Shown piece after piece: positions 22,634 through 35,929 of a DNA stretch of 39,255 nt. Within the stretch, counting starts at the first letter, position 1; each line of letters opens with the position of its first letter. Below the pieces are notes generated by a model. That model saw nothing but the letters and a program-made list of their open reading frames with translations. It was not told the DNA's origin and did no database searches. Source of the DNA: Liolophura sinensis (Eukaryota > Mollusca > Polyplacophora > Chitonida > Chitonidae); assembly GCF_032854445.1 (NCBI RefSeq), contig NW_027018336.1, positions 1 to 39,255 on the forward strand, written 5' to 3'. The translations under genes and the position numbers were made by a program.

Positions 22634-23865
22634 AACTTATAGTCAAAAGTTGAATATACTAATGACCAGTCGTGATTGTACAGAGTACAGTGTAGACGAT
22701 TTCAATTAACAAAAAGACCAGGTAAAAATGCAAAATTGGAAAAAACTGTTCCAGTGCTACTAGTAAGAGGCTAATCCGACGTATTTTGTGGCAACAAATC
22801 GAATGGTGCAATCCGCGTTGCTCTCTGATTAATACTGTTGGCTGTAGCGACAATTCAATGATCATTGATGTCATAATCACGTGCCCAGTAACGGCTCTTA
22901 CTCCATGGAAACCAGGGATATTTGCAATTTTTTAACAGCTGCCGATGCCTGGCCCAATTCCGCATCTTTTGGCACCTTATAAATGTGGGTCAGTGTTAAG
23001 TTGTACTTTTTACAGCAGACTGTATCAAGTACCTTGTGATTTTTATGTACAAATGGTGTGGTTTTTCTACACGTAGATAAAGACATTGAGATTGTCTTCG
23101 ACTTAGAAGTAAGACAATTGCTGGGTGAGTTAAATGGGCTTGGCCCAAAGATTTCAGGTCTTCTGGGCTACCGAAGGGCACATAACTTATAGTCAAAAGT
23201 TGAATATGGTAATGACCAGTCGCGATTGTACAGAGTACAGTGTAGCCGGTTTCAATTAACAAAAAGACCAGGCAAAAATGCAAAAGTGGAAAAACTGTTC
23301 CAGTGCTACTAGTAAGAGGCTAATCCGACGTATTTTGTGACGAGAAATCGAATGGTGCAATCCGCGTTGCTCTCCGACCAATACTTTTGGCTGTAGCGAC
23401 AATTGAATGATCATTGATGTCATAATCACGTGCCCAGCAACGGCTCTTACTCCATGGAAACCAGGTATATTTGCAATTTTTTAACAGCTGCCGATGCCTG
23501 GCCCAACTCCGCATCTTTTGGCACCTTATAAATGTGGGTCAGTGTTTAGTTGTACTTTTTACAGCACACTGTATCAAGTACCTTGTGTTTTTTATGTACA
23601 AATGGTGTGGTTTTTCTACACGTAGATAAAAGACATTGAGATTGTCTTCGACTTAGAAGTAAGGCAATTGCTGGGTGAGTTAAATGGGCTTAGCCCAAAG
23701 ATTTGACGTCTTCTGGGCTACCGAAGGGCACATAACATATAGTCAAAAGTTGAATATAGTAATGACCAGTCGCGATTGTACAGAGTACAGTGTAGCCGAT
23801 TTCAATTAACAAAAAGACCAAGCAAAAATGCAAAATTCGAAAAATTGTTCCAGTGCTGCTGGTAA

Positions 23866-25940
23866 GAGGCTAATCCGACGTATTTTGTGACGACAAATCG
23901 AATGGTACAAAAAGCGTTGCTCTCCGACCAATACTTTTGGCTGTAGTGACAATTGAATGATCATTGATGTCATAATCACGTGCCCAGCAACGGCTCTTAC
24001 TCCATGGAAACCAGGGATATTTGCAATTTTTTAACAGCTGCCGATGCCTGGCCCAATTCCGCATCTTTTGGCACCTTATTCATGTGGGTCTGTTGTCAGT
24101 TGTACTTTTTACAGCAGACTGTATCAAGTACCTTGTGTTTTTCTCGTACAAATGGTGTGGTTTTTCTACACGTAGATAAAGACATTGAGATTGTCTTGCA
24201 CTTAGAAGTAAGGCAATTGCTGGGTGAGTTAAAAGGGCTTGGCCCAAAGATTTGTCGTCTTCTGGGCTACCGAAGGGCACATAACTTATTGTCAAAAGTT
24301 GAATATAGTAATGACCAGTCGCAATTGTACAGAGTACAGTGTAGCCGATTTCAATTAACAAAAAGACCAGGCAAAAATGCAAAAGTGGAAAAACTGTTCC
24401 AGTGCTGCTGGTAAGAGGCTAATCCGACGTATTTTGTGACGAGAAATCGAATGGTGCAAACCGCGTTGCTTTCCGACCAATACTTTTGGCTGTAGTGACA
24501 ATTGAATGATCATTGATGTCATAATCACGTGCCCAGCAACGGCTCTTACTCCATGGAAACCAGGGAAATTTGCAATTTTTCAATAGCTGCCGATGCCTGG
24601 CTCAATTCCGCTTCTTTTGGCACCTTACAGAAGTGGGTCAGTGTTCAGTTGTACTTTTTACAGCAGAATGTATCAAGTACCTTGTGTTTTTCACGTACAA
24701 ATGGTGTGGTTTTTCTACACGTAGATAAAGACATTGAGATTGTCTTGGACTTAGAAGTAAGGCAATTGCTGGGTGAGTTAAATGGGCTTGGCCCAAAGAT
24801 TTGTCGTCTTCTGGGCTACCGAAGGGCACATAACTTATAGTCAAAAGTTGAATATAGTAATGACCAGTCGCGATGGTACATAGTACCATGTAGCCGATTT
24901 CAATTAACAAAAAGACCATGCAAAAATGCAAAATTCGAAAAATTTTTCCAGTGCTGCTGGTAAGAGGCTACTCCGACGTATTTTGTGACGACAAATCGAA
25001 TGGTACAAAAAGCGTTGCTCTCCGACCAATACTGTTGGCTGTAGTGACAATTGAATGATCATTGATGTCATAATCACGTGCCCAGCAACGGCTCTTACTC
25101 CATGGAAACCAGGGATATTTGCAATTTTTTAACAGCTGCCGATGCCTGGCCCAATTCCGCATCTTTTGGCACCTTATTCATGTGGGCCTGTTGTCAGTTG
25201 TACTTTTTACAGCAGACTGTATCAAGTACCTTGTGTTTTTCACGTACAAATGGTGTGGTTTTTCTACACGTAGATAAAGACATTGAGATTGTCTTCGACT
25301 TAGAAGTAAGGCAATTGCTGGGTGAGTTAAATGGGCTTAGCCCAAAGATTTGACGTCTTCTGGGCTACCGAAGGGCACATAACTTATAGTCAAAAGTTGA
25401 ATATAGTAATGACCAGTCGTGATTGTACAGAGTACAGTGTAGCCGATTTCAATTAACAAAAAGACCAGGTAAAAATGCAAAATTGGAAAAACTGTTCCAG
25501 TGCTACTAGTAAGAGGCTAATCCGACGTATTTTGTGGCAACAAATCGAATGGTGCAATCCGCGTTGCTCTCTGATTAATACTTTTGGCTGTAGCGACAAT
25601 TCAATGATCATTGATGTCATAATCACGTGCCCAGTAACGGCTCTTACTCCATGGAAACCAGGGATATTTGCAATTTTTTAACAGCTGCCGATGCCTGGCC
25701 CAATTCCGCATCTTTTGGCACCTTATAAATGTGGGTCAGTGTTAAGTTGTACTTTTTACAGCAGACTGTATCAAGTACCTTGTGATTTTTATGTACAAAT
25801 GGTGTGGTTTTTCTACACGTAGATAAAGACATTGAGATTGTCTTGGACTTAGAAGTAAGACAATTGCTGGGTGAGTTAAATGGGCTTTTCCCAAAGATTT
25901 CAGGTCTTCTGGGCTACCGAAGGGCACATAACTTATAGTC
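23866..25940 (+). repeat. 8-monomer-step block, copy 1 (4,392 bp spacing)
   Basis: Monomers 23866, 24415, 24964 and the first part of 25513 match 28258, 28807, 29356 and 29905 at 4,392 bp. Shared unusual states are TTCTCGTAC (24143, 28535), CGATGGTACATAGTACCATG (24871, 29263), AATTTTTCCAG and GGCTACTCCGACG (24967, 29359). The block overlaps the end of 15-mer copy B, so the two periodicities share monomers. Confidence 0.88.
24873..24889. repeat. Extended palindrome ATGGTAC-ATA-GTACCAT
   Basis: Most monomers have the perfect interrupted palindrome TGTAC-AGA-GTACA here. This monomer has changes on both arms that give a longer perfect 7-bp-arm palindrome around ATA. The same form occurs at 29265-29281, its 4,392-bp partner, so the two are not independent. 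Intermediates with only the left arm changed are at 31999, 36409 and 28166. Confidence 0.8.
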
Positions 25941-28257
25941 AAAAGTTGAATATAGTAATGACCAGTCGCGATTGTACAGAGTACAGTGTAGCCGGTTTCA
26001 ATTAACAAAAAGACCAGGCAAAAGTGCAAAAGTGGAAAAACTGTTCCAGTGCTACTAGTAAGAGGCTAATCCGACGTATTTTGTGACGAGAAATCGAATG
26101 GTGCAATCCGCGTTGCTCTCCGACCAATACTTTTGGCTGTAGCGACAATTCAATGATCATTGATGTCATAATCACGTGCCCAGCAACGGCTCTTACTCCA
26201 TGGAAACCAGGGATATTTGCAATTTTTTAACAGCTGCCGATGCCTGGCCCAATTCCGCATCTTTTGGCACCTTATAAATGTGGGTCAGTGTTTAGTTGTA
26301 CTTTTTACAGCACACTGTATCAAGTACCTTGTGTTTTTTATGTACAAATGGTGTGGTTTTTCTACACGTAGATAAAGACATTGAGATTGTCTTGGACTTA
26401 GAAATAAGACAATTGCTGGGTGAGTTAAATGGGCTTGGCCCAAAGATTTCAGGTCTTCTGGGCTACCGAAGGGCACATAACATATAGTCAAAAGTTGAAT
26501 ATAGTAATGACCAGTCGCGATTGTACAGAGTACAGTGTAGCCGGTTTCAATTAACAAAAAGACCAGGCAAAAATGCAAAAGTGGAAAAACTGTTCCAGTG
26601 CTACTAGTAAAAGGCTAATCCGACGTATTTTGTGACGAGAAATCGAATGGTGCAATCCGCGTTGCTCTCCGACCAATACTTTTGGCTGTAGCGACAATTG
26701 AATGATCATTGATGTCAAAATCACGTGCCCAGCAACGGATCTTACTCCATGGAAACCAGGGAAATTTGCAATTTTTTAACAGCTGCCGATGCCTGGCTCA
26801 ATTCCGCATCTTTTGGCACCTTACTCAAGTGGGTCAGTGTTCAGTTGTACTTTTTACAGCAGACTGTATCAAGTACCTTGTGTTTTTCATGTACAAATGG
26901 TGTGGTTTTTCTACACGTAGATAAAGACATTGAGATTGTCTTCGACTTAGAAGTAAGGCAATTGCTGGGTGAGTTAAATGGGCTTAGCCCAAAGATTTGA
27001 CGTCTTCTGGGCTACCGAAGGGCACATAACTTATACTCAAAAGTTGAATATAGTAATGACCAGTCGCGATTGTACAGAGTACAGTGTAGCCGATTTCAAT
27101 TAACAAAAAGACCAGGTAAAAATGCAAAATTCGAAAAACTGTTCCAGTGCTGCTGGTAAGAGGCTAATCCGACGTATTTTGTGACGAGAAATCGAATGGT
27201 GCAAACCGCGTTGCTCTCCAACCAATACTTTTGGCTGTAGTGACAATTGAATGATCATTGATGTCATAATCACGTGCCCAGCAACGGCTCTTACTCCATG
27301 GAAACCAGGGAAATTTGCAATTTTTCAACAGCTGCCGGTGCCTGGCTCAATTCCGCTTCTTTTGGCACCTTACAGAAGTGGGTCAGTGTTCACTTGTACT
27401 TTTTACAGCAGACTGTATCAAGTACCTTGTGTTTTTCACGTACAAATGGTGTGGTTTTTCTACACGTAGATAAAGACTTTGAGATTGTTATGCACTTAGA
27501 AGTAACACAATTGCTGGGTGAGTTAAATGGGCTTGGCCCAAAGATTTGTCGTCTTCTGGGCTACCGAAGGGCACATAACTTATAGTCAAAAGTTGAATAT
27601 AGTAATGACCAGTCGCGATTGTACAGAGTACAGTGTAGCCGATTTCAATTAACAAAAAGACCAGGCAAAAATGCAAAAGTGGAAAAAATCAGCCAGTGCT
27701 GCTGGTAAGAGGCTAATCCGACGTATTTTGTGACGACAAATCGAATGGTGCAAACCGCGTTGCTCTCCGACCAATACTTTTGGCTGTAGCGACAATTGAA
27801 TGATCATTGATGTCATAATCACGTGCCCAGCAACGGCTCTTACTCCATGGAAACCAGGGATATTTGCAATTTTTTAACAGCGGCCAATGCATGGCTCAAT
27901 TCCGCATCTTTTGGCACCTTACTGAAGTGGGTCAGTGTTCAGTTGTACTTTTTACAGCAGAATGTATCAAGTACCTTGTGTTTTTCATGTACAAATGGTG
28001 TGGTTTTTCCACACGTAGATAAAGACATTGAGATTGTCTTCGACTTAGAAGTAAGGCAATTGCTGGGTGAGTTAAATGGGCTTAGCCCAAAGATTTGACG
28101 TCTTCTGGGCTACCGAAGGGCACATAACATATAGTCAAAAGTTGAATATAATAATGACCAGTCGCGATGGTACAGAGTACAGTGTAGCCGATTTCAATTA
28201 ACAAAAAGACCAAGCAAAAATGCAAAATTCGAAAAATTGTTCCAGTGCTGCTGGTAA
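25941..28257 (+). repeat. Mixed monomers between the 4,392-bp blocks
   Basis: Monomer starts are 26062, 26611, 27160 and 27709. Private changes include CTAGTAAAAGGC at the tail before 26611, GTCAAAATCACGTG at about 26715, AACGGATCTT and GACTTTGAG. The stretch about 26.83-27.69 kb is the one that resembles the patch in 15-mer copy B. Monomer 27709 has AGCGGCCAATGC where most have AGCTGCCGATGC, and TTTTTCCACACG, which also appears at 32946 and 38443. Confidence 0.8.
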
Positions 28258-30330
28258 GAGGCTAATCCGACGTATTTTGTGACGACAAATCGAATGGTAC
28301 AAAAAGCGTTGCTCTCCGACCAATACTTTTGGCTGTAGTGACAATTCAATGATCATTGATGTCATAATCACGTGCCCAGCAACGGCTCTTACTCCATGGA
28401 AACCAGGGATATTTGCAATTTTTTAACAGCTGCCGATGCCTGGCCCAATTCCGCATCTTTTGGCACCTTATTCATGTGGGTCTGTTGTCAGTTGTACTTT
28501 TTACAGCAGACTGTATCAAGTACCTTGTGTTTTTCTCGTACAAATGGTGTGGTTTTTCTACACGTAGATAAAGACATTGAGATTGTCTTGCACTTAGAAG
28601 TAAGGCAATTGCTGGGTGAGTTAAATGGGCTTGGCCCAAAGATTTGTCGTCTTCTGGGCTACCGAAGGGCACATAACTTATTGTCAAAAGTTGAATATAG
28701 TAATGACCAGTCGCAATTGTACAGAGTACAGTGTAGCCGATTTCAATTAACAAAAAGACCAGGCAAAAATGCAAAAGTGGAAAAACTGTTCCAGTGCTGC
28801 TGGTAAGAGGCTAATCCGACGTATTTTGTGACGAGAAATCGAATGGTGCAAACCGCGTTGCTTTCCGACCAATACTTTTGGCTGTAGTGACAATTGAATG
28901 ATCATTGATGTCATAATCACGTGCCCAGCAACGGCTCTTACTCCATGGAAACCAGGGAAATTTGCAATTTTTCAACAGCTGCCGATGCCTGGCTCAATTC
29001 CGCTTCTTTTGGCACCTTACAGAAGTGGGTCAGTGTTCAGTTGTACTTTTTACAGCAGAATGTATCAAGTACCTTGTGTTTTTCACGTACAAATGGTGTG
29101 GTTTTTCTACACGTAGATAAAGACATTGAGATTGTCTTCGACTTAGAAGTAAGGCAATTGCTGGGTGAGTTAAATGGGCTTAGCCCAAAGATTTGTCGTC
29201 TTCTGGGCTACCGAAGGGCACATAACTTATAGTCAAAAGTGGAATATAGTAATGACCAGTCGCGATGGTACATAGTACCATGTAGCCGATTTCAATTAAC
29301 AAAAAGACCAGGCAAAAATGCAAAATTCGAAAAATTTTTCCAGTGCTGCTGGTAAGAGGCTACTCCGACGTATTTTGTGACGACAAATCGAATGGTACAA
29401 AAAGCGTTGCTCTCCGACCAATACTGTTGGCTGTAGTGACAATTGAATGATCATTGATGTCATAATCACGTGCCCAGCAACGGCTCTTACTCCATGGAAA
29501 CCAGGGATATTTGCAATTTTTTAACAGCTGCCGATGCCTGGCCCAATTCCGCATCTTTTGGCACCTTATTCATGTGGGTCTGTTGTCAGTTGTACTTTTT
29601 ACAGCAGACTGTATCAAGTACCTTGTGTTTTTCACGTACAAATGGTGTGGTTTTTCTACACGTAGATAAAGACATTGAGATTGTCTTCGACTTAGAAGTA
29701 AGGCAATTGCTGGGTGAGTTAAATGGGCTTAGCCCAAAGATTTGACGTCTTCTGGGCTACCGAAGGGCACATAACTTATAGTCAAAAGTTGAATATAGTA
29801 ATGACCAGTCGTGATTGTACAGAGTACAGTGTAGCCGATTTCAATTGACAAAAAGACCAGGTAAAAATGCAAAATTGGAAAAACTGTTCCAGTGCTACTA
29901 GTAAGAGGCTAATCCGACGTATTTTGTGGCAACAAATCGAATGGTGCAATCCGCGTTGCTCTCTGATTAATACTTTTGGCTGTAGCGACAATTCAATGAT
30001 CATTGATGTCATAATCACGTGCCCAGTAACGGCTCTTACTCCATGGAAACCAGGGATATTTGCAATTTTTTAACAGCTGCCAATGCCTGGCCCAATTCCG
30101 CATCTTTTGGCACCTTACTGAAGTGGGTCAGTGTTAAGTTGTACTTTTTACAGCAGACTGTATCAAGTACCTTGTGATTTTTATGTACAAATGGTGTGGT
30201 TTTTCTACACGTAGATAAAGACATTGAGATTGTTATGCACTTAGAAGTAAGACAATTGCTGGGTGAGTTAAATGGGCTTTTCCCAAAGATTTCAGGTCTT
30301 CTGGGCTACCGAAGGGCACATAACTTATAG
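28258..30330 (+). repeat. 8-monomer-step block, copy 2 (4,392 bp spacing)
   Basis: This is the partner of 23.87-25.94 kb. Both copies end with GGGCTTTTCCCAAAG (25885, 30277), a rare state. Differences include GTGGAATAT at 29239, AATTGACAAAAAG at about 29843, GCTGCCAATGCC, ACTGAAG for ATAAATG near 30118, and GTTATGCACTT near 30232, which copy 1 has as GTCTTGGACTT. Beyond 30330 the 4,392-bp match fails: monomer 30454 has ACGACAAATC, GGTGCAAACC and a GCTGACAAG tail. Confidence 0.86.
29265..29281. repeat. Extended palindrome ATGGTAC-ATA-GTACCAT, second copy
   Basis: It is identical in form to 24873-24889 and inherited with the 4,392-bp block. The flanking sequence differs slightly (GTGGAATAT upstream and GACCAGGC downstream, against GACCATGC in the first copy). 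Confidence 0.8.
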
Positions 30331-32649
30331 TCAAAAGTTGAATATAGTAATGACCAGTCGCGATTGTACAGAGTACAGTGTAGCCGATTTCAATTAACAA
30401 AAAGACCAGGCAAAAATGCAAAATTCGAAAAATTGTTCCAGTGCTGCTGACAAGAGGCTAATCCGACGTATTTTGTGACGACAAATCGAATGGTGCAAAC
30501 CGCGTTGCTCTCCGACCAATACTTTTGGCTGTAGTGACAATTGAATGATCATTGATATCATAATCACGTGCCCAGCAACGTCTCTTACTCCATGGAAACC
30601 AGGAAAATTTGCAATTTTTCAACAGCTGCCGATGCCTGGCTAAATTCCGCATCTTTTGGCACCTTATTCATGTGGGTCTGTGGTCAGTTGTACTTTTTAC
30701 AGCAGACTGTATCAAGTACCTTGTGTTTTTTATGTACAAATGGTGTGGTTTTTCTACACGTAGATAAAGACATTGAGATTGTCTTGGACTTAGAAATAAG
30801 GCAATTGTTGGGTGAGTTAAATGGGCTTGGCCCAAGGATTTGTCGTCTTCTGGGCTACCGAAGGGCACATAACATATAGTCAAAAGTTGAATATAGTAAT
30901 GACCAGTCGCGATTGTACAGAGTACAGTGTAGCCGATTTCAATTAACAAAAAGACCAGGCAAAAATGCAAAAGTGGAAAAAATGTTCCAGTGCTTCTGGT
31001 AAGAGGCTAATCCGACGTATTTTGTGATGAGAAATCGAATGGTGCAAACCGCGTTGCTCTCCGACCAATACTTTTGGCTATAGCGACAATTGAATGATCA
31101 TTGATGTCATAATCACGTGCCCAGCAACGGCTCTTACTCCATGGAAACCAGGGAAATTTGCAATTTTTCAACAGCTGCCGATGCCTGGCTCAATTTTGCA
31201 TCTTTTGGCACTTTACTGAAGTGGGTCAGTGTTCAGTTGTACTTTTTACAGCAGACTATATCAAGTACCTTGTGTTTTTTATGTACAAATGGTGTGGTTT
31301 TTCTACACGTAGATAAAGACATTGAGATTGTCTTCGACTTAGAAGTAAGGCAATTGCTGGGTGAGTTAAATGGGCTTGGCCCAAAGATTTGTCGTCTTCT
31401 GGGCTACCGAAGGGCACATAACTTATAGTCAAAAGTTGAATATAGTAATGACCAGTCGCGATTGTACAGAGTACAGTGTAGCCGGTTTCAATTAACAAAA
31501 AGACCAGGCAAAAATGCAAAAGTGGAAAAACTGTTCCAGTGCTACTAGTAAGAGGCTAATCCGACGTATTTTGTGACGAGAAATCGAATGGTGCAATCCG
31601 CGTTGCTCTCCGACCAATACTTTTGGCTGTAGCGACAATTCAATCATCATTTATGTCTTAATCACGTGCCCAGCAACGGCTCTTACTCCATGGAAACCAT
31701 CGAAATTTGCAATTTTTCAACAGCTGCCGATGCCTGGCTCAATTCTGCATCTTTTGGCACCTTACAGAAGTGGGTCAGTGTTCAGTTGTACTTTTTACAG
31801 CAGAATGTATCAAGAACCTTGTGTTTTTCATGTACAAATGGTGTGGTTTTTCTACACGTAGATAAAGACATTGAGATTGTCTTCGACTTAGAAGTAAGGC
31901 AATTGCTGGGTGAGTTAAATGGGCTTAGCCCAAAGATTTGACGTCTTCTGGGCTACCGAAGGGCACATGACATATAGTCAAAAGTTGAATATAGTAATGA
32001 CCAGTCGCAATGGTACATAGTACAGTGTAGCCGATTTCAATTAACAAAAAGACCAGGCAAAAATGCAAAATTCGAAAAATTGTTCCAGTGCTGCTGGTAA
32101 GAGGCTAATCCGACGTATTTTGTGACGACAAATCGAATGGTACAAACCGCGTTGCTCTCCGACGAATACTGTTGGCTGTAGTGACAATTGAATGATCATT
32201 GATGTCATAATCACGTGCCCAGCAACGGCTCTTACTCCATGGAAACCAGGGATATTTGCAATTTTTTAACAGCTGCCGATGCCTGGCCCAATTCCGCATC
32301 TTTTGGCACCTTATTCATGTGGGTCTGTTGTCAGTTGTACTTTTTACAGCAGACTGTATCAAGTACCTTGTGTTTTTTATGTACAAATGGTGTGGTTTTT
32401 CTACACGTAGATAAAGACATTGAGATTGTCTTGGACTTAGAAGTAAGACAATTGCTGGGTGAGTTAAATGGGCTTAGCCCAAAGATTTGAGTTCTTCTGG
32501 GCTACCGAAGGGCACATAACATATAGTCAAAAGTTGAATATAGTAATGACCAGTCGCGATTGTACAGAGTACAGTGTAGCCTGTTTCAATTAACAAAAAG
32601 ACCAGGCAAAAATGCAAAATTCGAAAAATTGTTCCAGTGCTGCTGGTAA

Positions 32650-33749
32650 GAGGCTAATCCGACGTATTTTGTGACGAGAAATCGAATGGTGCAAACCGCG
32701 TTGCTCTCCGACCAATACTTTTGGCTGTAGCGACAATTGAATGATCATTTATGTCATAATCACGTGCGTAGCAACGGCTCTTACTCCATGGAAACCAGGG
32801 AAATTGGCAATTTTTCAACAGCGGCAGATGCCTGGCTCAATTCCGCATCTTTTGGCACTTTACTGAAGTGGGTCAGTGTTTAGTTGTACTTTTTACAGCA
32901 GAATGTATCAAGTACCTTGTGTTTTTCATGTACAAATGGTGTGGTTTTTCCACACGTAGATAAAGACATTGAGATTGTCTTCGACTTAGAAGTAAGGCAA
33001 TTGCTGGGTGAGTTAAATGGGCTGGGCCCAAAGATTTGTCGTCTTCTGGGCTACCGAAGGGCACATAACTTATAGTCAAAAGTTGAATATAGTAATGACC
33101 AGTCGGGATTGTACAGAGTACAGTGTAGCCGATTTCAATTAACAAAAAGACCAGGCAAAAATGCAAAATTCGAAAAATTGTTCCAGTGCTGCTGAAAAGA
33201 GGCTAATCCGACGTATTTTGTGACGACAAATCGAATGGTGCAAACCGCGTTGCTCTCCGACCAATACTTTTGGCTGTAGTGACAATTGAATGGTCATTGA
33301 TGTCATAATCACGTGCCCAGCAACGTCTCTTACTCCATGGAAACCAGGAAAATTTGCAATTTTTCAACAGCTGCCGATGCCTGGCTAAAGTCCGCATCTT
33401 TTGGCAACTTATTAATGTGGGTCTGTTGTCAGTTGTACTTTTTTACAGCAGACTGTATCAAGTACCTTGTGATTTTTATGTACAAAAGGTGTGGTTTTTC
33501 TACACGTAAATAAAGACATTGAGATTGTCTTGCACTTAGAAGTAACACAATTGCTGGGTGAGTTAAATGGGCTTAGCCCAAAGATTTCAGGTCTTCTGGG
33601 CTACCGAAGGGCACATAACTTATAGTAAAAAGTTGAATATAGTAATGACCAGTCGCGATTGTACAGAGTACAGTGTAGCCGATTTCAATTAACAAAAAGA
33701 CCAGGTAAAAAATGCAAAAGTGGAAAAACTGTTCCAGTGCTGCTGGTAA
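32650..33749 (+). repeat. 10-monomer-step pair, copy 1 (5,497 bp spacing)
   Basis: Monomers 32650 and 33199 match 38147 and 38696 at a 5,497-bp step. Shared rare states are CACGTGCGTAGC, GAAATTGGCAATT, AGCGGCAGATGC, CACTTTACTGAAG, TTTTTCCACACG, the GCTGAAAAG tail, AATGGTCATT, CAACGTCTC and TAGTAAAAAG. The preceding monomers (32101 and 37598) do not match, so the left limit of the shared block is near 32.6 kb. Confidence 0.86.
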
Positions 33750-34300
33750 GAGGCTAATCCGACGTATTTTGTGACGAGAAATCGAATGGTGCAATCCGCG
33801 TTGCTTTCCGACCAATACTTTTGGCTGTAGTGACAATTCAATGATCATTGATGTCATAATCACGTGCCCAGCACGTCTCTTACTCCATGGAAACCAGGGA
33901 AATTTGCAATTTTTCAACAGCTGCCGATGCCTGGCTCAATTCCGCATCTTTTGGCACCTTTACTGAAGTGGGTCAGTGTTCAGTTGTACTTTTTACAGCA
34001 GACTGTATCAAGTACCTTGTGTTTTTTATGTACAAATGGTGTGGTTTATCTACACGTAGATAAAGACATTGAGATTGTCTTGCACTTAGAAATAAGGCAA
34101 TTGCTGGGTGAGTTTAAATGGGCTTGGCCCAAAGATTTGTCGTCCTCTGGGCTACCGAAGGGCACATAACTTATAGTCAAAAGTTGAATATAGTAATGGA
34201 CCAGTCGCGATTGTACAGAGTACAGTGTAGCCGATTTCAATTAACAAAAAGACCAGGCAAAAATGCAAAAGTGGAAAAAATGTTCCAGTGCTACTAGTAA

Positions 34301-35398
34301 GAGGCTAATCCGACGTATTTTGTGACGAGAAATCGAATGGTGCAAACCGCGTTGCTCTCTGACCAATACTTTTGGCTGTAGAGACAATTCAATGATCATT
34401 GATGTCATAATACGTGCCCAGTAACGGCTCTTACTCCATGGAAACAGGGGATATTTGCAATTTTTTAACAGCTGCCGATGCCTGGCTAAATTCCGCATCT
34501 TTTGGCACCTTATAAATGTGGGTCAGTGTTAAGTTGTACTTTTTACAGCAGACTGTATCAAGTACCTTGTGTTTGTTATGTACAAAAGGTGTGGTTTTTC
34601 TACACGTAGATAAAGACATTGAGATTGTCTTGCACTTAGAAATAAGGCAATTGCTGGGTGAGTTAAATGGGCTTGGCCCAAAGATTTGTCGTCCTCTGGG
34701 CTACCGAAGGGCACATAACTTATAGTCAAAAGTTGAATATAGTAATGACCAGTCGCGATTGTACAGAGTACAGTGTAGCCGATTTCAATTAACAAAAAGA
34801 CCAGGCAAAAATGCAAAAGTGGAAAAAATGTTCCAGTGCTACTAGTAAGAGGCTAATCCGACGTATTTTGTGACGAGAAATCGAATGGTGCAAACCGCGT
34901 TGCTCTCTGACCAATACTTTTGGCTGTAGAGACAATTCAATGATCATTGATGTCATAATCACGTGCCCAGTAACGGCTCTTACTCCATGGAAACCAGGGA
35001 TATTTGCAATTTTTTAACAGCTGCCGATGCCTGGCTAAATTCCGCATCTTTTGGCACCTTATAAATGTGGGTCAGTGTTAAGTTGTACTTTTTTACAGCA
35101 GACTGTATCAAGTACCTTGTGTTTGTTATGTACAAAAGGTGTGGTTTTTTCACACGTAGATAAAGACATTGAGATTGTCTTGGACTTAGAAGTAAGACAA
35201 TTGCTGGGTGAGTTAAATGGGCTTAGCCCAAAGATTTTACGTCTTCTGGGCTACCGAAGGGCACATAACTTATAGTCAAAAGTTGAATATAGTAATGACC
35301 AGTCGCGATTGTACAGAGTACAGTGTAGCCGATTTCAATTAACAAAAAGACCAGGCAAAAATGCAAAAGTGGAAAAACTGTTCCAGTGCTGCTGGTAA
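34301..35398 (+). repeat. Adjacent near-identical monomer pair
   Basis: Monomers 34301 and 34849 share states found nowhere else in the window: CTGTAGAGACAATTC, GTGTTTGTTATG and ACAAAAGGTG in combination with GTTAAG. They look like a single-monomer tandem duplication. They have since diverged by small changes: the first lacks a C in ATAATACGTG and reads GAAACAGGGG, and the second has GTACTTTTTTACAG and TTTTTTCACACG. The order of exchange is inferred only from these shared changes. Confidence 0.85.
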
Positions 35399-35929
35399 AA
35401 GGCTAATCCGACGTATTTTGTGACGAGAAATCGAATGGTGCAAACCGCGTTGCTCTCCGACCAATACTTTTGGCTGTAGCGACAATTGAATGATCATTTA
35501 TGTCATAATCACGTGCCCAGCAACGGCTCTTACTCCATGGAAACCAGGGAAATTTGCAATTTTTCAACAGCTGCCGATGCCTGGCCCAATTCCGCATCTT
35601 TTGGCACCTTATAAATGTGGGTCAGTGTTTAGTTGTACTTTTTACAGCAGACTGTATCAAGTACCTTGTGTTTTTCATGTACAAATGGTGTGGTTTTTCT
35701 ACACGTAAATAAAGACATTGAGATTGTCTTGGACTTAGAAATAAGACAATTGCTGGGTGGGTTAAATGGGCTTGGCCCAAAGATTTCAGGTCTTCTGGGC
35801 TACCGAAGGGCCACATAACTTATAGTCAAAAGTTGAATATAGTAATGACCAGTCGCGATTGTACAGAGTACAGTGTAGCCGGTTTCAATTAACAAAAACA
35901 CCAGGCAAAACTGGAAAAGTGGAAAAAAC

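Larger units (their letters stand above)
16131..24363 (+). repeat. 15-monomer higher-order repeat, copy B (8,233 bp)
   Basis: Monomer starts are 16182, 16731, 17280, 17829, 18378, 18927, 19476, 20025, 20574, 21130, 21679, 22217, 22767, 23316 and 23866. From about 16.13 to 20.80 kb I spotted only two differences from copy A: 17826 (A for T at 9593) and 18286 (G for T at 10053). Between about 20.80 and 22.63 kb the monomers belong to another lineage. The 8,233-bp correspondence then resumes to about 24.36 kb, with a few changes such as TGTAGACG at about 22694 and CTTGCACTT for CTTGGACTT near 24198. It ends where copy A reads AGGTAAAAATGC and copy B reads AGGCAAAAATGC. Confidence 0.92.
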
